Below, in pieces: positions 44,715-53,634 of a stretch of DNA of 64,000 nucleotides. The notes under the pieces were generated by a model. It ran no database searches. It had not been told where the DNA came from and worked only from the letters and a program-made list of their open reading frames with translations. The translations under genes were made by a program, and so were the position numbers. Source of the stretch: Clostridium ljungdahlii DSM 13528 (GTDB lineage Bacteria > Bacillota > Clostridia > Clostridiales > Clostridiaceae); contig NC_014328.1 in the NCBI RefSeq assembly GCF_000143685.1, forward strand, positions 2,914,001 through 2,978,000, given 5' to 3'. The first letter of the stretch is position 1; every line of letters begins with the position of its first letter.

Positions 44715-44883
44715 TAAGTAAAATTAAAAAATAACATTTCGATACCTTCCTTTAATTTCCCTATTTATAGTATAATAAATCATTCTATTTTACTATACAT
44801 TATGACAAAATGTAATCATTTTGTAATTTGTTTTAACTCTTTAATGATATATTCTAAAAAATCTGAAATTATTCATTGGCATA

Positions 44884-44931
44884 AAAAAACTATAGAGAAG
44901 TTATAGTACTATAACTTCTCTATAGTTTTTT
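44884..44931 (-). terminator. Terminator of glnS
   Basis: Perfect 48-base palindrome, centre GTTATAGTACTATAAC, flanked by A6/T6, three bases beyond the glnS stop. Confidence 0.9.
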
Positions 44932-44934
44932 AGA

Positions 44935-46596
44935 TTATTTTTTTATTTTAAAAGAACTCTTAAGGGATACTATTCTATTAAATACTAGCTTACCTTCTTG
45001 AAAAAACCTAGGATCAACATTGAAATATCCATGTCTGAAAAATTGAAATTTTTGGCCTGATTTTGCATTCTTCATATCAGGCTCCAAAAATCCATTTAAT
45101 ATTTCCAAGGAATTTGGATTTACATTATCTAAAAATGAATCACTGCCTTCTTCTTCCTTTTCATCTAAAATTAAAGGTTCATAAAGTCTTATTTCTGCTG
45201 GAATTGCAGTACTTGCATTTACCCAATGAAGTGTACCTCTAACTTTTCTTCCGTCAGGACTATTTCCTCCCTTTGATGCAGGATCATAGCTGCAGTGAAG
45301 CTCTTTTATGTTCCCTTCTTCATCCTTTATGACTTCTTCACATTTTATAAAATAAGCACCTTTTAATCTAACTTCATTTCCCGGAAATAATCTATAATAT
45401 TTTTTAGGTGGATTTTCCATAAAGTCTTCTTGTTCAATATATATTTCCTTTGAAAAAGGTACTTTTCTAGTTCCTGCTGTAGGATCATCTGGATTATTTT
45501 CAATTTCAAAAGTATCACATTGTCCTTCAGGATAATTTGTTATTACGACTTTTAGCGGTCTTAGAACAGCCATAGTTCTAGGTGCTTTTGTTTCCAGATC
45601 ATCTCTTAAAAAGTAATCTAGCATTTGAGAATCTACTACACTACTTGCTTTTGCCACGCCTATAGCTTTACAAAATTTGCAGACAGATTCTGGTGTAAAT
45701 CCTCTTCTTCTAAGTCCTGCAATAGTTGGCATACGTGGATCATCCCATCCATCTACAAAATTCTCATCTACTAATTTTTTAAGTTTTCTTTTACTCATTA
45801 CCATATTTGTAATGTTAAGCCTAGCAAATTCTATCTGCTTTGGCACATTTTCCATTTCACATTCACGCACTACCCAATCATAAAGAGGTCTGTGATCCTC
45901 AAACTCAAGTGTACATATGGAGTGAGTTACTCCCTCAATGGCATCTTCTAGCGGATGTGCAAAATCGTACATAGGATATATGCACCATTTATCTCCAGTA
46001 TTGTGATGTGGAGCATGTGCTATACGATATATAATTGGATCTCTCATATTTATGTTAGGAGAAGTCACATCAATTTTAGCTCTTAAAACTTTTTCTCCAT
46101 CTTTAAATTCTCCATTTTTCATTCTTTCAAATAATTCAAGATTTTCTTCTACAGTTCTATTTCTATAAGGACTTTCCTTGCCAGGTTTAGTTAAAGTACC
46201 CCTATATTCTCTTATTTCATCTGGAGTCAAATCGCACACAAAAGCTTTACCTTTTTTTATTAAAAGTAATGCTCTTTTATACATTTCATCAAAATAACTG
46301 GAGGCAAAGTGCAATTCATCCCAATCATATCCAAGCCATTTTACATCTTCTTTTATTGACTCTACATATTCTGTATCCTCTTTTGAAGGATTAGTATCAT
46401 CAAATCTTAAATTAGTTCTTCCACCAAATTCATCTGCCAATCCAAAATTTAAAACTATTGACTTCGCATGGCCTATATGTAAATATCCATTAGGTTCTGG
46501 AGGAAACCTTGTTATTATTTTTTTATACTTTCCTGACTTCATGTCTTCTTCTACTATGTTTTTAATAAAATTTGATGAACTCTTGCTTTCTTCCAT
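44935..46596 (-). CDS. glnS: Glutaminyl-tRNA synthetase
   Basis: 553 residues. HIGH-type motif in [20 protein letters not shown], the discriminating [10 protein letters not shown] stretch, KMSKS-type MVMSKRKL and the C-terminal anticodon-binding beta barrels ([20 protein letters not shown]). It is full length with the bacterial GlnRS C-domain. AAAAGGATGG precedes the ATG. A 50-base region that folds as a three-way junction lies in its leader, and a strong terminator follows. Confidence 0.96.
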   Translation of the reverse strand: MEESKSSSNFIKNIVEEDMKSGKYKKIITRFPPEPNGYLHIGHAKSIVLNFGLADEFGGRTNLRFDDTNPSKEDTEYVESIKEDVKWLGYDWDELHFASSYFDEMYKRALLLIKKGKAFVCDLTPDEIREYRGTLTKPGKESPYRNRTVEENLELFERMKNGEFKDGEKVLRAKIDVTSPNINMRDPIIYRIAHAPHHNTGDKWCIYPMYDFAHPLEDAIEGVTHSICTLEFEDHRPLYDWVVRECEMENVPKQIEFARLNITNMVMSKRKLKKLVDENFVDGWDDPRMPTIAGLRRRGFTPESVCKFCKAIGVAKASSVVDSQMLDYFLRDDLETKAPRTMAVLRPLKVVITNYPEGQCDTFEIENNPDDPTAGTRKVPFSKEIYIEQEDFMENPPKKYYRLFPGNEVRLKGAYFIKCEEVIKDEEGNIKELHCSYDPASKGGNSPDGRKVRGTLHWVNASTAIPAEIRLYEPLILDEKEEEGSDSFLDNVNPNSLEILNGFLEPDMKNAKSGQKFQFFRHGYFNVDPRFFQEGKLVFNRIVSLKSSFKIKK

Positions 46597-46639
46597 AAGT
46601 TAACCATCCTTTTCTAAAACTTATTTAATTGATATGTAC

Positions 46640-46689
46640 ATCAGAGTGGTAATCGTTACCTGACCAAATCATGATTTGGATTCTCTGAT
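46640..46689 (-). promoter_or_regulatory. Three-way-junction-like leader of glnS
   Basis: Closing stem ATCAGAG/CTCTGAT (46640-46646 with 46683-46689) encloses two hairpins: CCAAATCATGATTTGG (46664-46679, self-complementary) and GGTAACGATTACC (46648-46660). All three stems are perfect. It starts 43 bases before the glnS ATG. It is far too small for a T-box and lacks the T-box sequence. Confidence 0.55.
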
Positions 46690-46693
46690 TGAA

Positions 46694-46728
46694 AGAAAAG
46701 GCATTTTTTATAAGTAAATGCCTTTTCT
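46694..46728 (-). terminator. Terminator of the yidC-like gene
   Basis: Stem AGAAAAGGCATTT/AAATGCCTTTTCT with a nine-base loop, T-rich on the minus strand, six bases beyond the stop. Confidence 0.85.
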
Positions 46729-46734
46729 AAATAT

Positions 46735-47376
46735 CTATACAAATTGCTTGTTTTTAATATAAATTCTAAAGGCTATCTCTTCTACAAGTGAAAAAACACT
46801 AGATGTTATAAAATACAATCCAAGTGCTATTGGAGCTTTAATTGTTATTAAAAGTCCAATTACTCCAGGAAGTATAGCTGACATCTTATTGTACTGCACT
46901 TCCCTATAGACTTTAAAATAATCTATAGAATTTACTAGGCCAGGCAGCATTGAAATGATCGAATACATTATAGGAACTATAAAATAACTATCGCTTAATT
47001 TTATTGAAGCTACCCAAGGTATAAGCACTGTACCTGAAACTACAGGCATGTTTATAATGGTTTTATAAAGCCCACCTATTATAGGAAGCTGAATAATTGT
47101 AAGCAAACATCCCATCATACTTTTTAAATTATCCTTATAACAGTTTTGTATTTCCTTTTCCATCTTAAGCTTATCATTTTTATACCTAATTTTTATGTCT
47201 TCCATCTTTTTAGCAACTTTCTGCTGCTTTAAAATGCTGAACCTTTGTTTCATAGACATAGGCATCAAAAGTACCTTTACAATTAAAGTGAGAACAACAA
47301 CTGCAATACCCCAATCTCCCGTAAAATTAAATACATGATTGAGCAAAGCACCCAGTAAATTAAAAATAATGTTCAT
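46735..47376 (-). CDS. YidC/Oxa1-family membrane insertase
   Basis: 213 residues, five membrane segments. Typical features: GDWGIAVVVLTLIVKVLLMP, the coiled cytoplasmic loop SMKQRFSILKQQKVAKKMED and the hydrophobic third and fourth helices (LTIIQLPIIGGLYKTI). No lipoprotein Cys is evident. It is separate from the rnpA/jag locus, so probably a second, specialised copy. AGATAGGAGATATTAT precedes the ATG. Downstream of a small membrane protein gene. Confidence 0.87.
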   Translation of the reverse strand: MNIIFNLLGALLNHVFNFTGDWGIAVVVLTLIVKVLLMPMSMKQRFSILKQQKVAKKMEDIKIRYKNDKLKMEKEIQNCYKDNLKSMMGCLLTIIQLPIIGGLYKTIINMPVVSGTVLIPWVASIKLSDSYFIVPIMYSIISMLPGLVNSIDYFKVYREVQYNKMSAILPGVIGLLITIKAPIALGLYFITSSVFSLVEEIAFRIYIKNKQFV

Positions 47377-47407
47377 ATAATATCTCCTATCTATAAATTA
47401 TTATATT

Positions 47408-47653
47408 TTAAAACATTATTCTTAAATAAGGCTGTGTAAAGTATATCCACACTTTATATTTTTCGTAACTCACATACTGTTTTATATATAATTTTTTTGG
47501 ATAACCCAATGCCCTTAAAACTATACATTCTATTAAATTATATCTAATACTTTCTCTTAAGCTTTTATGTACCTGTAAAACACCAGAAAAAACTGCAGTT
47601 ATACACATAAACAACAGAATAAAGTAGAAAATATTGAAAAAGTCCATGTTCAT
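47408..47653 (-). CDS. Small membrane protein upstream of the yidC-like gene
   Basis: About 81 residues from ATG 47653 (AAAGGAATG in front; a longer frame to 47710 is less likely). One hydrophobic segment (IFYFILLFMCITAVFSGVL) and a basic C-terminal half with RESIRYNLIECIVLRALGYP. No known family. It is 31 bases ahead of the yidC-like gene on the same strand and may be its substrate or partner (inference). Confidence 0.55.
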   Translation of the reverse strand: MNMDFFNIFYFILLFMCITAVFSGVLQVHKSLRESIRYNLIECIVLRALGYPKKLYIKQYVSYEKYKVWIYFTQPYLRIMF

Positions 47654-47799
47654 GATAAACATTCCTTTAAAATAAATTATATATGAAATACTTTTATTTG
47701 ATATTACCATATAATGATTTTATATTCAACACAAACCCTTTATTTATGCTAATATAACCATAATATCACAAAAATATTATTCGAAAATAAAATTTTTTG

Positions 47800-47830
47800 T
47801 TGACGCTTACCTTACGTCATGTGTTACAAT
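47800..47830 (+). promoter_or_regulatory. MerR-type promoter with 19-bp spacer
   Basis: TTGACG (47800-47805), 19-base spacer, TACAAT (47825-47830). The overlong spacer is the classical feature of MerR-activated promoters. An inverted pair TGACG (47801-47805)/CGTCA (47815-47819) lies within it. The MerR-methyltransferase gene starts 23 bases downstream. Confidence 0.7.
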
Positions 47831-47853
47831 AATTTAGGCAGAGGTGATAAATA

Positions 47854-49053
47854 ATGACTTCCCATAAATCAGAACTAGTAAGTATCGGCAAATTTGCCCA
47901 AAAATCAGGTGTTACCTTGAGGACTTTAAGATACTATGACAAAATAGGTCTTTTAAAACCCTGTGCCTATACTGAGTCTGGTCACCGATTATATAATGTT
48001 GAAGATTTCGGTAAACTTCAAAAAATACTTACTCTTAAATTTATAGGTCTTTCACTTGAGGATATATCTAAAATAATGAACTATGATTTAAATCAAGGTG
48101 ATTTAAAGAGATCTCTCCAAATACAAAAAAAGATAATGAAAGAAAAAATATACCACATTGAAGCTGTAATAAAATCCATAGATGAAGCTGTGCATATGCT
48201 TGACAATGACAAAGAACTCAATTGGAACAAGTTTATAAACATAATAAGCATAGTAAATACAGATCAAAAGTGGATGGAACAATATGAAAATGCCTCTAAC
48301 TTAAAAGCCAGAATAAGGATTCATGAACTTTTCAGCACAAATAAGCGAGGATGGATGAAATGGTTTTTTAATCAATTAAATATTCCTTCCAAAGCCTCTA
48401 TTTTGGAACTTGGATGTGGTAATGGGGAGCTATGGCAAAAAAACTTAGATAAAATTCCTGAAGGTTGGGACATTACTCTTACTGATTTTTCCCCTGGAAT
48501 GCTTCAGGATACAAAAAATAATTTAGGCATTAATTCAAAAAGATTTACATTTAAAATAGCAGATGTACAAAATATACCTTATGAGGACAATAGTTTTGAT
48601 GTAGTGATAGCAAACCATGTATTATACCATGTAAGTGATGTAGACAAATCCCTTTCAGAGATTTATCGTGTTTTAAAACCTAAGGGCTATTTTTATGCCT
48701 CAACTGTAGGTAAAAATCATATGAAAGAAATGAGAGAAATCGTTAAAAAATATAACTTTAAGAATATAACTACAGATAGTTTTAATATTACAGAAAGTTT
48801 TCAACTTGAAAATGGTCTGTTAAAACTCTCTAAGTGGTTTAAAGATGTAAAAATGAAAAGATATAGTGATAACTTAAAGCTAACAGCTGCATCTCCTCTC
48901 ATAGATTATATATTTTCTATGCCAGGCAATACAAAAACTACATTTGACAAAGATAAACTTGAATCCTTTGCAGAATACTTACAGTCTGAAATAAACAAAA
49001 ATGGGTATATTTATATAACAAAAGATACTGGTTTTTTTGAAAGTAGAAAATAG
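47854..49053 (+). CDS. MerR regulator fused to a SAM-dependent methyltransferase
   Basis: 399 residues. N-terminal MerR domain (about 8-80): GKFAQKSGVTLRTLRYYDKI and YTESGHRLYNVEDF, then a dimerisation helix. From about residue 165 a class I methyltransferase: motif I ILELGCGNGELW, DITLTDFSPGML, ADVQNIPYEDNSFDVVIANH and VDKSLSEIYRVLKPKGYFYA. Such fusions are found in Firmicutes but their ligand and methylated target are unknown. GCAGAGGTGAT precedes the ATG. A MerR-type promoter lies directly upstream. Confidence 0.9.
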   Translation: MTSHKSELVSIGKFAQKSGVTLRTLRYYDKIGLLKPCAYTESGHRLYNVEDFGKLQKILTLKFIGLSLEDISKIMNYDLNQGDLKRSLQIQKKIMKEKIYHIEAVIKSIDEAVHMLDNDKELNWNKFINIISIVNTDQKWMEQYENASNLKARIRIHELFSTNKRGWMKWFFNQLNIPSKASILELGCGNGELWQKNLDKIPEGWDITLTDFSPGMLQDTKNNLGINSKRFTFKIADVQNIPYEDNSFDVVIANHVLYHVSDVDKSLSEIYRVLKPKGYFYASTVGKNHMKEMREIVKKYNFKNITTDSFNITESFQLENGLLKLSKWFKDVKMKRYSDNLKLTAASPLIDYIFSMPGNTKTTFDKDKLESFAEYLQSEINKNGYIYITKDTGFFESRK

Positions 49054-49123
49054 CACTTAAAAATTAATCTACAATCTAAAAACTTATATAAATTAGACAA
49101 CGAAATGAAAGGATTGATTATAA

Positions 49124-50302
49124 ATGAATAAGAAAATACCATTCTCACCACCAGATATAGGTGAAGCCGAAATAAACGCAGTTGTAGAAGTTTTAAAATC
49201 AGGATGGATTACTACAGGTCCAAAATGTACTGAATTTGAAAATAAGGTTGCTGAATATTGTAATAGCGATAAAGCACTAGCTGTAAACAGTAATTCTGCT
49301 GGACTAGAACTTGTATTGAAGGAATTTAACATAAAAGCAGGAGATGAAGTCATAACTACTCCTTATACTTATACTGCAACAGCAAGTGCTGCTATACGTA
49401 GAGGAATAAAACCCAAGTTAGTAGATATAGAAAAAAATTCTTTCTTAATTGATTTAGAAAAATTGGCAGATGCTATAACACCTAAGACAAAAGCTATATA
49501 TACAGTAGATGTTGCAGGAGTGCCTATAGACTACGATGCTATTCGCAAAATATTAAAGGATAAAAATCGTGAAGATATAATTTTTGTATCGGATTCCGCT
49601 CACTCTTTTGGTGCAAAATACAAAGGCAAAATGGTTGGTTCTCAAGCCGATTTCCATGTATTCTCATTTCACGCAGTAAAAAACTTCACTACTGCTGAAG
49701 GTGGTGCAATAACATTTAACGAGAATGATAAGTTTGGTAAAAAGGACTTATATAAGGACTTTAAGTTGGAATCCTTACATGGTCAATCAAAAGATGCTCT
49801 TTCCAAAATGCAGGCGGGTGCATGGAAATATGATATAGTTACAGATGGAGGTAAATGCAATTTAACTGATATAGCTGCAGCTATAGGTTTAGCACAATTC
49901 CCAAGATATGAAGAAATGCTAAAAAAACGTAAAGCTATATTCGATTTATATACTAAATTTTTAAGTGAAAAGGATTGGGCTATAATTCCGTTTACGAAAG
50001 ATGCTATACGTGAAACTTCATACCACTTATATCTTCTTCGTATAAAAGACTTTAGTGAAGATCAAAGAAATGAAGTAATAAAATCCCTTGCGGCAAAAGA
50101 TATAGCTACTAATGTTCACTATACTCCTTTGCCTATGTTTACACTTTACAAAAATTTAGGTTACGATATAAAAGATTATCCAAATGCATATAATCACTAT
50201 GCAAATGAAATTTCTGTACCAGTTTATTCTCTTCTTAAATTGGAAGATGCAGAATATGTCGTTAAAGAATTAATTTCTGCTGTAGAAAAAGTCATGAAAT
50301 AA
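49124..50302 (+). CDS. DegT/DnrJ/EryC1/StrS aminotransferase 1
   Basis: 392 residues of the PLP-dependent sugar aminotransferase family. Start FSPPDIGEAEINAVVEVLKS, TTPYTYTATASAA, the Asp in FVSDSAHSFGAKYKGK and the PLP Lys in FSFHAVKNFTTAEGG. It is like ArnB/PseC-type enzymes that aminate 4-keto nucleotide sugars. Twenty bases before a second aminotransferase in one operon. GAAAGGATTG precedes the ATG. Confidence 0.9.
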   Translation: MNKKIPFSPPDIGEAEINAVVEVLKSGWITTGPKCTEFENKVAEYCNSDKALAVNSNSAGLELVLKEFNIKAGDEVITTPYTYTATASAAIRRGIKPKLVDIEKNSFLIDLEKLADAITPKTKAIYTVDVAGVPIDYDAIRKILKDKNREDIIFVSDSAHSFGAKYKGKMVGSQADFHVFSFHAVKNFTTAEGGAITFNENDKFGKKDLYKDFKLESLHGQSKDALSKMQAGAWKYDIVTDGGKCNLTDIAAAIGLAQFPRYEEMLKKRKAIFDLYTKFLSEKDWAIIPFTKDAIRETSYHLYLLRIKDFSEDQRNEVIKSLAAKDIATNVHYTPLPMFTLYKNLGYDIKDYPNAYNHYANEISVPVYSLLKLEDAEYVVKELISAVEKVMK

Positions 50303-50322
50303 ATTGAAAGCGAGGACAAAAA

Positions 50323-51444
50323 ATGAAAGTTAATTTTTTTACACCTACAAGAGAATACTTAGAAAAGAAAGAAGAATTTAATAAGGCTATATCAGCTGTA
50401 CTTGAAAGTGGAAGTTTTATATTTGGACCTCAAGTATCGGAACTTGAAGAAGAAATAAAAAAATATACAGGAGCAAAACATGCCATAGCTGTAGCTTCTG
50501 GAACAGATGCACTTTTAGTTTCTTCCCATGCACTTGGATTTAAAGATGGAGATGAAATTATAACTTCCCCTTTTACATTTTTAGCTTCAACTTCTTGTAT
50601 AGCTAAATTAAATGCAAAACCAGTTTTTGTTGATGTAGATGAAGATACTTTTAATCTAGATGCAAATAAAATAGAAGAAAAAATAACTTCAAAAACTGCA
50701 AGTATATTACCAATACATCTTTTTTCACAGATGGCAGACATGGACAAAATAATGGATATAGCATCCAAACATAATTTAAGCGTTTTAGAAGACGCTGCAG
50801 AAGCTTTTGGTATGCAGTGGGGAGGTTCCTCAAGTGAATACAAACATTCTGGTACTATAGGAGATATTGGTATTTATTCATTTTTCCCAACAAAAACACT
50901 AGGTGGTTATGGCGACGGAGGCATGATAGTAACTAATAATGACAAGTTAGCTGAAACTGCTAAAATGCTTAGAGTACATGGTGCTTCTAAAAAATATCAT
51001 TATGACTATATAGGATATAATTCAAGACTTGATTCTATTCAAGCTGCTGTACTTTTAGTTAAACTAAAGTATATAGACAATGCACTTAAGCAAAGACAAA
51101 AAGTAGCTGATTGGTACAAAGAAAGACTTGCTGATTGTGACTATATAAAACTTCCTACAGTTAAAGGAAATCAAAAACCAGTATACTATGCATTTAATAC
51201 ATTAGTAGAAAAAAGAGATGAACTTGCTGCATACTTAAAGGAAAATGAAATCGGAACTAGTATTTATTATCCAATCCCTCTTCATCTTCAAAAGTGTTTT
51301 GATTATTTAGGCTATAAGAAAGGTGATTTTCCTGTAGCTGAAAAACTTTCAACTAAAGTTTTAGCTCTTCCTATATACCCTGAAATAACTGAAGATGAAG
51401 TTAACTTTGTGTGCGAAACCATTAAAAAATTCTATACAAAATAA
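50323..51444 (+). CDS. DegT/DnrJ/EryC1/StrS aminotransferase 2
   Basis: 373 residues, a divergent paralogue of the preceding gene. HAIAVASGTDALLVSSHALG, TSPFTFLASTSCIAKLNAKP, LEDAAEAFGMQW and the PLP Lys in YSFFPTKTLGGYGDGG are the family landmarks; the last form is typical of 3-keto-sugar or GlmS-like branches (WecE/FdtB type). A terminator follows. Two different aminotransferases in tandem suggest a diamino sugar product, but no dehydratase or reductase is adjacent. Confidence 0.9.
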   Translation: MKVNFFTPTREYLEKKEEFNKAISAVLESGSFIFGPQVSELEEEIKKYTGAKHAIAVASGTDALLVSSHALGFKDGDEIITSPFTFLASTSCIAKLNAKPVFVDVDEDTFNLDANKIEEKITSKTASILPIHLFSQMADMDKIMDIASKHNLSVLEDAAEAFGMQWGGSSSEYKHSGTIGDIGIYSFFPTKTLGGYGDGGMIVTNNDKLAETAKMLRVHGASKKYHYDYIGYNSRLDSIQAAVLLVKLKYIDNALKQRQKVADWYKERLADCDYIKLPTVKGNQKPVYYAFNTLVEKRDELAAYLKENEIGTSIYYPIPLHLQKCFDYLGYKKGDFPVAEKLSTKVLALPIYPEITEDEVNFVCETIKKFYTK

Positions 51445-51454
51445 CCTTATACAA

Positions 51455-51490
51455 AAAGCAGTATTTAGATTTTACACTAAGTACTGCTTT
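51455..51490. terminator. Terminator after the aminotransferase pair
   Basis: Stem AAAGCAGTA/TACTGCTTT with inner TTTAG/CTAAG pairing, eleven bases beyond the stop, A/T-rich on both sides. Confidence 0.7.
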
Positions 51491-51532
51491 ACAAAATTAA
51501 CCACACTTTTAGAAAATTCATCAAACACATTT

Positions 51533-52228
51533 TCAAAGCATTATATATATTTTATCTGAGAGTGTAAGCTCTCTAGGATTCCAACACCTTTTAGGACATT
51601 TCATAATTTTATATGACATATGCAAATCATTTATGAATTTATAAAACTCATTATCAAGCCAGGGAGGAGTCCAACTCCCCGACCTACATATGTGAATAAC
51701 ATTTATGTTCTTATTTACTAAATGCTCCACCTTAGGATATTTTATAGAAAACGATTTATTTATTTCCTCAAATTCACCTTTTTCTTCATAAGTATAAGGG
51801 CTGTAAACTATATTTGCCTTTTTTATAATACTGTTTTTTAAAAGTTTTCCAAGCCAATTGGCACAATTCAATTCAAAATCAAGTGACTTCATCCCGCCGT
51901 AACCCAAATCAGAATGTGCGTCAAAATTTATAACTTCATCACAATTATTGTTTTGAGCTATGAAATAAGAAAACTTATGGGAATCAGATACATATACCTT
52001 AGCTTTACTTTCTATGGAAAAACATTGTTTTATTTTACTCCAAAAGCCTTTCAGTTCATTACCGGTTCTAACTGTTTTTTCAATGTTTTCTCCCATTTGC
52101 CTATTTTTAAAATATCTCCTATACCACAATATAATATTTGTTCTCTTATTCTCAATATAAGAACCACACCATTCCTCCCTTACAGGAATAAAATAATCCC
52201 AATCAATGCTGAGAAGATTTTTTTTCAT
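51533..52228 (-). CDS. UPF0489 / arginase-fold-like protein
   Basis: 231 residues from ATG 52228 (GAGGTG in front). The start LLSIDWDYFIP and the central INFDAHSDLGYGG are the acidic, metal-ligand-like motifs of the UPF0489 family, related to the arginase/deacetylase fold. SWTPPWLDNEF lies near the end. Biochemical role unknown. Next to the epimerase-like gene on the same strand. Confidence 0.75.
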   Translation of the reverse strand: MKKNLLSIDWDYFIPVREEWCGSYIENKRTNIILWYRRYFKNRQMGENIEKTVRTGNELKGFWSKIKQCFSIESKAKVYVSDSHKFSYFIAQNNNCDEVINFDAHSDLGYGGMKSLDFELNCANWLGKLLKNSIIKKANIVYSPYTYEEKGEFEEINKSFSIKYPKVEHLVNKNINVIHICRSGSWTPPWLDNEFYKFINDLHMSYKIMKCPKRCWNPRELTLSDKIYIML

Positions 52229-52294
52229 AGCAATACACCTCACATATAACTATAATGTTACACCTCCAGCACTAATTTTTAAACCTTTGAAATA

Positions 52295-53413
52295 CTAATT
52301 TTTAACATAAGACATCCACATATTTCTTATATCTTTATAATATTCATCCCCTGTAATATTATAAAGTACATTCATTTCTTCAATGTGAATACAGTGATAA
52401 AAGTCAGAACTGCTAGGAGGTCCATTTTTTATAATGTGATATAAATCATAGGATGTGAAGTTACCTATATCATAATAAGGCAGTATATATTTTAAGCTTA
52501 GAAGTCCTTTATTCCAATATCTTTTAGCCACGTTAGAATAGTATATATTTTGGGGACAGTGTACACTGCTCCAATCATATAAACCTATCAATGTAAATAT
52601 ATACCCGTTTAATGTGTAAGTAGACGTTTTTCCTACATATTGCTGAAAAAATATCTTATCTTCAAGACTTTTATCTAAAGCACCTAGATTATCCATAACA
52701 CCGCCTTCTGAAACAGGCGTTAAAAGATATTTAAGTACTCTCTGCCCTGCATTTATATACTTTGAATCTTTAGTTAAATGATGGGCTCTAGTAAATACAC
52801 TAAGTGCCTGCCCCTGGGACATACTTGAAGCCCATCCTTCATTTAAGCACTCATAATATCCAAATTTAAACTCATATCTTAAAGATCCATCTTTTTTTAT
52901 ACTCTTTATTAAAAAATCTGCTGTATTTAAAAATTTATCTTTATTAGCTCCAGTATCTATATACCCATCATATAAATAAAGTGCATATTGGCATATAGTA
53001 ACTGCATTATAATAAAATTTGCCATTGTATTTTACCATGGGTATACCGTTTTTATCATATTTAAAACTAGGTGACTCAAGATAAGCCCAATCCGGCTGAT
53101 AATTAAAATATTTTTTTACAGGATTATATTCTCCATATAATGTGTAATTACACTTATTGCTTTTATAATAATCCACACCACTTTTCCCAATATTCATATA
53201 CTCCGGGAGGAAAGAATACTTATTCAAAACAGGCACTTTTCTCTCTGCCAGCAGCTTACATATTTTTGCTTCGTTTATAATACTTTTAGACATATTCTTA
53301 TTTTCTAAAACTATATTATATCCTTCTATAGCTTTTGAATATTTTTTTTGATTTTGCAATCTTCTACTATTTTTTAGTATGTTTTGGGCTTCATTTTCAG
53401 ATACTTCACCCAC
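52295..53413 (-). CDS. D-glucuronyl C5-epimerase-like protein, cut off from its signal peptide by a frameshift
   Basis: 372 residues from a GTG with only a weak site. The C-terminal 190 residues match the glucuronyl C5-epimerase (Glce C-terminal) alpha/alpha domain: NEGWASSMSQGQALSVFTRA, YTLNGYIFTLIGLYDW and SSSDFYHCIHIEEMNVLY. Upstream, in another frame, an ATG at 53513 begins a textbook signal peptide that runs into a stop after 35 codons; removing one A from the TTTTAAAA run at about 53414-53421 joins the two. So this is a disrupted or error-containing gene for an exported epimerase. Confidence 0.8.
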   Translation of the reverse strand: MGEVSENEAQNILKNSRRLQNQKKYSKAIEGYNIVLENKNMSKSIINEAKICKLLAERKVPVLNKYSFLPEYMNIGKSGVDYYKSNKCNYTLYGEYNPVKKYFNYQPDWAYLESPSFKYDKNGIPMVKYNGKFYYNAVTICQYALYLYDGYIDTGANKDKFLNTADFLIKSIKKDGSLRYEFKFGYYECLNEGWASSMSQGQALSVFTRAHHLTKDSKYINAGQRVLKYLLTPVSEGGVMDNLGALDKSLEDKIFFQQYVGKTSTYTLNGYIFTLIGLYDWSSVHCPQNIYYSNVAKRYWNKGLLSLKYILPYYDIGNFTSYDLYHIIKNGPPSSSDFYHCIHIEEMNVLYNITGDEYYKDIRNMWMSYVKN

Positions 53414-53513
53414 TTTTAAAAGCCTTTACTGCTCCAGTAAACACAATTATGTTAATAGCCAAAATTATAACTGTACATATTATCTTTGCAATTATATTTT
53501 TTTTAAATTTCAT
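53406..53513 (-). pseudogene. 5' fragment of the epimerase gene: signal peptide frame
   Basis: AAAGGAGAAAATATG leads into 35 codons: MKFKKNIIAKII, a hydrophobic core, then GAVKA as a signal-peptidase site, FKSG and TGA. It overlaps the downstream epimerase frame by eight bases with a one-base offset. The strong ribosome site here, and its absence at the downstream GTG, argue that this is the true start. Confidence 0.75.
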
Positions 53514-53634
53514 ATTTTCTCCTTTTATGACTTTCAAATAATATTAACCTATTATAGCTTCTAATATTATTTTCTAATACATAAAAATATATTCTAAACT
53601 TTAATCATGTCTTTCCCGTTTTATAAATAAAAAA

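Noticed and set aside
46597..46734. T-box riboswitch before glnS
   Set aside because: The leader is too short and the conserved T-box bulge sequence and specifier stem are missing; only a small three-stem structure is present.
53406..53421. Programmed -1 ribosomal frameshift in the epimerase gene
   Set aside because: The needed shift is +1 and the site does not follow the X-XXY-YYZ pattern; error, mutation or tract-length variation is simpler.
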